Of a stretch of 64,000 nt of DNA, positions 59,365-64,000 are shown one piece after another; position 1 is the stretch's first letter; each line of letters starts with the position of its first letter. This DNA comes from Amycolatopsis thermoflava N1165 (lineage in GTDB: Bacteria > Actinomycetota > Actinomycetes > Mycobacteriales > Pseudonocardiaceae), in contig NZ_KI421511.1 of NCBI RefSeq assembly GCF_000473265.1, forward strand, positions 5,376,360-5,440,359, given 5' to 3'. The notes beneath the pieces were generated by a model. It ran no database searches, was not told the origin of the DNA, and worked only from the letters and a program-made list of their open reading frames with translations. A program made the position numbers and the translations under genes.

Positions 59365-60002
59365 GGCCTCTCCAGCAGTTCGATGACCTCGTCGTCGCCG
59401 GTCTGGCGGAAGTCGGCGTACCACTGCCCGACCGAGCGGAAACCGTGCGGCGCCAGCAGGCACAACACCTCGTCCGCGTCGCTCTTCAACGCCGCCGCGG
59501 CGTCCGGCGCGCACACCGGCGCGGCGAAGACCAGGCTGTGCGCCCGGTCCGCGCGCAACGCCCGCAACGCGGCCCGCGCGGTCACGCCGGTCGCCAGCCC
59601 GTCGTCGACCACCAGCACGTCCCGTCCGGCGCGCGGCTGCGGCGGACGTCCGCGCTGGTAGACCACGGCGCGACGGCGGGCCTCGGCGCGTTCGGCCCGG
59701 CAGGCGTCCGCCAGCTGCGCGGGCCGCAGCCCGAGCATCGACAGCGACCGCTCGTCGTAGCAGGGTGGGCCGTCCGGGGTGACCGCGCCGACGCCGAACT
59801 CCGGCTGGCCGGGCGCGCCGATCTTGCGCGCGACCGCCACGTCCAGCGGCGCGCCGAGCACACTGGCCACCGCGTGACCGACGACCACCCCGCCACGCGC
59901 CAGCCCCAGCACCAGCGGGTCACGCCACTCGCGTTCGGCGAGCAGCTCGCCCAGCCGCAGGCCCGCCTCGTGGCGGTCGCGGTACTCGTGTCGCCGCCTC
60001 AT
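59361..60002 (-). CDS. Phosphoribosyltransferase domain protein
   Basis: This 213-residue type I phosphoribosyltransferase has the PRPP loop VLVVDDGLATGVTARAAL and LVLGLARGGVVVGHAVA with FGVGAVTPDG near the N-terminus. It is coupled to the downstream hydrolase gene. The base or substrate used is not known. Confidence 0.88.
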   Translation of the reverse strand: MRRRHEYRDRHEAGLRLGELLAEREWRDPLVLGLARGGVVVGHAVASVLGAPLDVAVARKIGAPGQPEFGVGAVTPDGPPCYDERSLSMLGLRPAQLADACRAERAEARRRAVVYQRGRPPQPRAGRDVLVVDDGLATGVTARAALRALRADRAHSLVFAAPVCAPDAAAALKSDADEVLCLLAPHGFRSVGQWYADFRQTGDDEVIELLERP

Positions 60003-60030
60003 GCCACAGGTCTACCCCTGCCGGAGATCG

Positions 60031-60318
60031 TCAACCAGGCTCGCCGCGGCGCTTGCGGTGCACGACCCAGGCCAGGTCGATCACCAGCCCCACCACCACC
60101 AGGCCCATCAGCACCGTCACCCACCACATCTCGATCGTGGCGAACAGGAAACCGGCCCCGGCGGCGAGGAGGATGCCGATGGCGGCGAGCCAGATCCGCA
60201 GCGTCAGCGCGCTGTACGCCGGCGCGGCGCCACCGAAACCGGCGGTCGGATCGTGGTAGTCCGGCAGGCCCCGCTGGTACTCCTCGCGGCTGCGAGGCCG
60301 CTCACGCGGGATTCGCAT
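60031..60318 (-). CDS. Small two-span membrane protein (DUF6343-like)
   Basis: This 95-residue protein has a polar N-terminus (RSREEYQRGLPDYHDPTAGF) followed by two membrane segments (LTLRIWLAAIGILLAAGAGF and WWVTVLMGLVVVGLVIDLAW) and a basic end. GGGAAG lies close before ATG 60318. It resembles the small DUF6343 proteins of actinomycetes. Function unknown. Confidence 0.72.
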   Translation of the reverse strand: MRIPRERPRSREEYQRGLPDYHDPTAGFGGAAPAYSALTLRIWLAAIGILLAAGAGFLFATIEMWWVTVLMGLVVVGLVIDLAWVVHRKRRGEPG

Positions 60319-60456
60319 GCTTCCCGGATACCCGCCGGACGTGCCCCGGACACGTGGCCGCACTCACCCGGTCCGGCGACGAGCCGTTTGACCCGCCGGG
60401 CGCTGGGTTACCGTGGCCGCGAACCCCATTCCGCCAGGAAGGAACACCCAACGCCG

Positions 60457-61620
60457 ATGAGGCCGGCCAAGCACCTGACCCGGCGACTGCTGCTCGTACT
60501 GGCCGCCGGAGCCCTGCTCGCCGCGGTGGTCGTCTACGCCGGCGGCGACGAGGCCGAGCAGCAGCCCCCGGCCGCCGCTCCGACCACCGCGCCGCCGCCG
60601 CAGCCGCGCATCGCCGCCGCCGCGGGGCCGGACGCGTGCGCCACCGTGATCGGCGAGCTCACACCCCGCCAGCGGCTCGCGCAGCTGGTGGTCGTCGGGG
60701 TCGACGCGTCCGACCCGCAGGGCGCGGCCGACCTCGTGCGCAGCGAGCAGGTCGGCGGGATCTTCCTCGGCGGCAACGCCACCGCGCTGCTGGAGAACAA
60801 GGCGCTCGACCAGGTCCAGCAGGCCGGGCGGCTGCCGGTGTCCGTCGCGGTCGACGACGAGGGCGGCCGCGTCCAGCGGCTCGACGACCTGGACGGGTCG
60901 ATCCCCAGCGCCCGCAAGATGGCCGCCACGATGACCACCGGCGAGGTCCGCGAACTCGCGCGGGAGCGCGGCCGGGCGATGGCCGCGCGCGGGGTGACAG
61001 TCGACTACGCGCCGGTGCTCGACCTCACCGACGGCGCCGCCGGCGACGTCATCGGCGACCGCTCCTTCAGCGCCGACCCGGACACCGCCCGCCGCTACGC
61101 GCAGGCCTTCGCCGCCGGCCTGGAGGACGCCGGGATCCAGCCGGTGCTCAAGCACTTCCCCGGCCACGGGCACGCGACCGGCGACTCGCACAAGGGCTCG
61201 GTGACCACGCCGCCGCTGGACGAACTGCGCGAGAACGACCTGGTGCCCTACCGCAACCTCGCCGACTTCGGGTCCGCCGCCGTCATGGTCGGCCACCTCG
61301 ACGTGCCGGGCCTGACCGGCGGTGAGCCCGCGTCGCTGTCCCCGGCGGCCTACCAGCTGCTGCGTGGCGAGTTCGGGTTCGACGGCCCGGTCCTGACCGA
61401 CGACCTCGGCGCGATGAAGGCGGTGACCCAGCGCTACCCGTTGCCGCAGGCCGTGGTGAAGGCCGTGCAGTCCGGCGCGGACCAGGCGTTGTGGTCCTCG
61501 GGCGGCCGGGTGTCGACCGTGCTGGACGCGATGGAGAAGGCGACCGCCGACGGGACGCTGCCGGCCGAGCGGGTGACCGACGCGCTCACCACGGTCCTGC
61601 GCGCCAAGCACGCGTGCTGA
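60457..61620 (+). CDS. GH3 family beta-N-acetylhexosaminidase (NagZ-like), exported
   Basis: This 387-residue protein has an N-terminal membrane anchor or signal (LLLVLAAGALLAAVVVYAGG), a Pro-rich linker and a GH3 domain. The domain has VDDEGGRVQRL, KHFPGHGHATGDSHKG (Asp/His dyad loop) and the nucleophile Asp in VLTDDLGAMKAV. Like mycobacterial LpqI it should cleave GlcNAc-MurNAc for cell-wall recycling outside the membrane. The nearest Shine-Dalgarno-like GGAAGG is rather far from ATG 60457. Confidence 0.9.
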   Translation: MRPAKHLTRRLLLVLAAGALLAAVVVYAGGDEAEQQPPAAAPTTAPPPQPRIAAAAGPDACATVIGELTPRQRLAQLVVVGVDASDPQGAADLVRSEQVGGIFLGGNATALLENKALDQVQQAGRLPVSVAVDDEGGRVQRLDDLDGSIPSARKMAATMTTGEVRELARERGRAMAARGVTVDYAPVLDLTDGAAGDVIGDRSFSADPDTARRYAQAFAAGLEDAGIQPVLKHFPGHGHATGDSHKGSVTTPPLDELRENDLVPYRNLADFGSAAVMVGHLDVPGLTGGEPASLSPAAYQLLRGEFGFDGPVLTDDLGAMKAVTQRYPLPQAVVKAVQSGADQALWSSGGRVSTVLDAMEKATADGTLPAERVTDALTTVLRAKHAC

Positions 61621-61631
61621 GAAGTGGGGCG

Positions 61632-61677
61632 GCTGCGCCGGCCGGCTTCTCGACGCTGAGGAACCGGCCGGCGCAGC
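61632..61677. terminator. 14-bp perfect hairpin after the GH3 gene
   Basis: GCTGCGCCGGCCGG (61632-61645) pairs with CCGGCCGGCGCAGC (61664-61677). It lies 11 bp after the GH3 stop and before the end of the convergent radical SAM gene. Confidence 0.75.
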
Positions 61678-61763
61678 GGGATCTGGGGCGTGTCGCCGCG
61701 GCAAAGTCTACGTAACGTTCGCGGCGGCTCAAGGTCTCGTGTTCGGATCGAAATAGTCCCTGG

Positions 61764-63416
61764 TCAGACGCCCTGCATGATCTCGTGTCGCTGCGGCCAG
61801 TGCGACCAGAACGCCCCCGTGTAACCGAGCTCGATCAGCTTGAGCAGGAACGGGTTGTCCGCGTAGTTGTTGTCGTCCTCGGTGATGCCGGGCAGGGTCG
61901 GCAGCATCACGCGGTGGTACTCCGACGCCGGCACCAGGTCCCACAGCATCTGCACGCTGTTCACCCACCGGCCGTTCGGCGACGCGATCGTCGCCGGGTC
62001 CTCCGGCAGGTCCGGCGACAGGAAGTAGACCGGCCGGAACCGCCCGTCGTCGTCGAAGGCGAACTGGCGCTCGTACTCGACGACCGAATCGCACATCGCC
62101 CGCGGCCGGAGCACGATCGGCTCCACCGCCGAGTCCGACTGCAGACCGGGCAGCGTGCGGCGGCCGGCGCACTGCTCCGCCATCCGGATCCCCAGCGGTG
62201 AGTAGGGAAACGCCCGGATGCCGAGGCTGTAACCGGCGACCGCGACGTCCAGGTCGAGCGTGCGGCGGACCGCCTCGGTCATCGTCACCGCCGTCTCGCC
62301 CGGCATGCCGAGCAGGACCTCGACCATCACCGGCAGCTCGACCTCGGCGATCTTGGCGCACAACGCGCGCACGTCGTCGAAGGTGTAGAACCGGCGGCCG
62401 CCGCCGGAGACCTTCCAGCCGTCCAGCACGTCGTCGCGCACGTGGTCGGGCGCGAGGTTGATGCCCGCGCACCCGGCCCGCACCAGCAGGTCGAGCAGCT
62501 CGTCGTCGAACGGCGTCGGCTGCGCGTAGATCCACAGCTTCAGGTTGTGCAGCGGCGTGGAGTGGTCGGTGTCGCGGCGCCGGATGATCTCGCGCAGCAC
62601 GTTCTTGCTGTGCGCGATGACGAGGTTGAACTCGCTGTCGGTCGTGTGCAGGTCGTACACGCCCTGCGCGGTCAGCGCCTCCATCTCGTCGACCACGCAC
62701 TCCACCGCGCGGCGCGTGAAGTGGGTGCCCTTCGCGTCCGGCTCCACGCAGTGCGCGCACGAGTAGGCGCAGCCGTTCTTGGTGAGGATGTTGCCGAGCC
62801 CGCCGCCGCGGTAGTAACGCAGGTTGTCCACCTTCCACGGCTCCCCGGACCGGCGGGTGTAGCTCGTGGTCGTGTTGAGCGGCGAGGACAACGGGCGGCC
62901 GCGGCGGCCGAGCTGCGGAACGACCTTCTCCACGCGCCCGCCGCCGCGGTTGACCAGCAGCCCGGGCACGGTGTCCGGCGGTTCCCCGGACCACAACGCA
63001 TTCGCCAGGCCGACGATGATTCCCTCACCCGGCCCCTTCACCCCGAATGGGATGCCGAAATAGTCGACCAACGCGAACGGCATCGAGGAAAAACCGACGC
63101 CGCCCGCGATGATCGGGGCCGCGCTGTGCATTTTGATCTCGTCGATGACGGCGCGGTGGTCGCCGAGGAAACCGCGTTGCTGTTGCGCGTAGATCGTGTC
63201 GGTGTTGCGCACCGTCACCCCGACCAGCATCGGCGTGTGGCTCGCGAAGTACTCGCGCAGCACGGCCCACCAGTCGTCCCGCCGGAACGTGAGGTCCACG
63301 ACGTCCACATCGAACCCGTCGGCCTCCAGCGAGGTCGTCAGGATGTCCAGCGCGTACGGCGTGATCGGGGGATGGACGAGATTCGGGTTGACCAGTGTGA
63401 CCAAAGACTTTCCCAT
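61764..63416 (-). CDS. B12-binding radical SAM protein (TsrM-like candidate)
   Basis: This 550-residue enzyme has an N-terminal cobalamin-type Rossmann domain (TLVNPNLVHPPITPYALDIL; IIAGGVGFSSMP at 102-113). The radical SAM core contains CAYSCAHC (Cys216, Cys220, Cys223), TTDSEFNLVIAHSKNVLREI, VEVLLGMPGETAVTMTEAV and a C-terminal region. It would methylate or rearrange an unactivated carbon. The overall build, size and Cys spacing resemble tryptophan 2-C-methyltransferase TsrM, but that needs alignment. GGGAG lies four bases before ATG 63416. Confidence 0.85.
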   Translation of the reverse strand: MGKSLVTLVNPNLVHPPITPYALDILTTSLEADGFDVDVVDLTFRRDDWWAVLREYFASHTPMLVGVTVRNTDTIYAQQQRGFLGDHRAVIDEIKMHSAAPIIAGGVGFSSMPFALVDYFGIPFGVKGPGEGIIVGLANALWSGEPPDTVPGLLVNRGGGRVEKVVPQLGRRGRPLSSPLNTTTSYTRRSGEPWKVDNLRYYRGGGLGNILTKNGCAYSCAHCVEPDAKGTHFTRRAVECVVDEMEALTAQGVYDLHTTDSEFNLVIAHSKNVLREIIRRRDTDHSTPLHNLKLWIYAQPTPFDDELLDLLVRAGCAGINLAPDHVRDDVLDGWKVSGGGRRFYTFDDVRALCAKIAEVELPVMVEVLLGMPGETAVTMTEAVRRTLDLDVAVAGYSLGIRAFPYSPLGIRMAEQCAGRRTLPGLQSDSAVEPIVLRPRAMCDSVVEYERQFAFDDDGRFRPVYFLSPDLPEDPATIASPNGRWVNSVQMLWDLVPASEYHRVMLPTLPGITEDDNNYADNPFLLKLIELGYTGAFWSHWPQRHEIMQGV

Positions 63417-63501
63417 GGGACTCCCACTCCTGCGCGAAAAAAGAGCAAAACTTTCGCTGCAAAAATGGCAAAAGCGGGATGGGGAAATCAGGGGTTGTGT
63501 T

Positions 63502-63786
63502 TCACTGGCGCCGTCGCCACTGCTTCGCCGTGCGCGCGGCGGCACGCAACTCGTCCGGGGGCACCTCCAGCACCCGGCTCAGGTGACTCTGCCAGTACGG
63601 GCCGGGCACGCGCTTGCCCCGCTCCCAGCGCGAGACCTCGCCACGGCCCAGGCTCTCGTTGCCCGAGACCGTGACGAGTTCGTCCGCGAGCTGGTACTGG
63701 GTCAGCCCGCGCTCGTGCCGCGCGGACCGGATCAGCCGGCCGATCGGCATCGAGTCGCGGGCGGCCACGGCGGCGTCGGCGCTCAT
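63502..63786 (-). CDS. XRE-family regulator upstream of the radical SAM gene
   Basis: This 94-residue protein is an XRE helix-turn-helix (HERGLTQYQLADELVTVSGN, then GRGEVSRWERGKRVPGPYWQ) with little else. It lies 85 bp upstream of the B12-radical SAM gene on the same strand, in a local AT-rich stretch (63430-63475) with A-runs. It probably controls that enzyme. Confidence 0.85.
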   Translation of the reverse strand: MSADAAVAARDSMPIGRLIRSARHERGLTQYQLADELVTVSGNESLGRGEVSRWERGKRVPGPYWQSHLSRVLEVPPDELRAAARTAKQWRRRQ

Positions 63787-63849
63787 GACGCGGAAGCTAC
63801 GAGCGCCGCCCAGCCGGCACGATCCGTTCGGCGCACGGTTTTGTCCTCA

Positions 63850-64000
63850 TCACGCACGATTCGCCCCTTCACACTCCAGTAGACGTCCAGACCGTCTGTG
63901 CAATGTCGCGTTGGGTGACTCACCGAACCGCTCCCGGTAGGCCGCCGCGAAGCGGCCGTGGTGCATCAGCCCGTACTTGCTCGCGATTTCCCCGACTGTC
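63850..64000 (-). CDS. AraC family regulator, C-terminal fragment
   Basis: The window ends inside this gene. The visible 50 residues are the second helix-turn-helix of an AraC/XylS regulator (TVGEIASKYGLMHHGRFAAA, then YRERFGESPNATLHRR). The gene ends 64 bp before the XRE start, same strand. Confidence 0.8.
   Translation of the reverse strand, partial: TVGEIASKYGLMHHGRFAAAYRERFGESPNATLHRRSGRLLECEGANRA

Overview
The window is GC-rich actinobacterial chromosome and most likely comes from a Pseudonocardiaceae species, an Amycolatopsis-like genus being the best fit. The evidence is GTG starts, many leaderless promoters, mycothiol genes (mshA and a maleylpyruvate isomerase-type enzyme), senX3-regX3, a heparin-binding-haemagglutinin homologue and DUF574/CGNR families. 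I see no insertion sequence, phage, CRISPR array, rRNA or tRNA gene. About 72 protein genes are supported.

From 1 to 22.2 kb, and again at 32.2-34.5 kb, the gene order matches the Mycobacterium tuberculosis segment Rv0474-Rv0505c as I remember it, inverted. The order is SerB-type HAD phosphatase, acyltransferase, epimerase, ribosomal bS22, BldC-like regulator, proC, sugar-phosphate isomerase, Pro-rich membrane protein, Ppx/GppA, regX3-senX3, gpmA, YbjN protein, mshA, L,D-transpeptidase, SDR, murB, DUF2505, and then DUF2516, hbhA and its regulator. Into this core are inserted proline dehydrogenase plus a thioesterase (5.4-7.2 kb), an aldo/keto reductase-regulator-TetR block (13-15.4 kb), and about 10 kb at 22.2-32.2 kb. 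The 10-kb insert carries an ornithine-lipid-type acyltransferase pair with DedA, a mycothiol-dependent enzyme, purU, an oxidoreductase, and a glycine-betaine-type ABC system without its ATPase.

From 34.6 to 64 kb the content is accessory and organised as small regulator-target pairs. They include a PCMT-like methyltransferase, PadR with a FtsX-type ABC exporter, CGNR/VOC, DUF445, dapC, an ECF sigma factor with a secreted protein, MocR/YczE, a small HTH protein with a stand-alone Clp N-domain and a PP2C-like protein, a multicopper oxidase, CGNR with a haloacetate-dehalogenase-like hydrolase, TetR with an F420-type reductase, a DUF574 methyltransferase, a phosphoribosyltransferase plus hydrolase, a lipid-anchored or secreted GH3 enzyme, a B12-dependent radical SAM protein with an XRE regulator, and the end of an AraC regulator. 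Many of the divergent promoters carry clear paired palindromes.

Three non-coding minisatellites stand out: 65-bp units at 32.88-33.48 kb, 145-bp units at 36.0-36.4 kb, and 78-bp plus 20-bp units at 45.3-45.95 kb. So do a run of five hairpins at 47.78-48.08 kb and a DnaA-box cluster at 42.26 kb. The best candidates for new biology are the HTH/ClpN/PP2C module with twin 16-bp palindromes, the B12-radical SAM/XRE pair, and the minisatellites. All functional calls are from reading the sequence and family knowledge; no database search was run.
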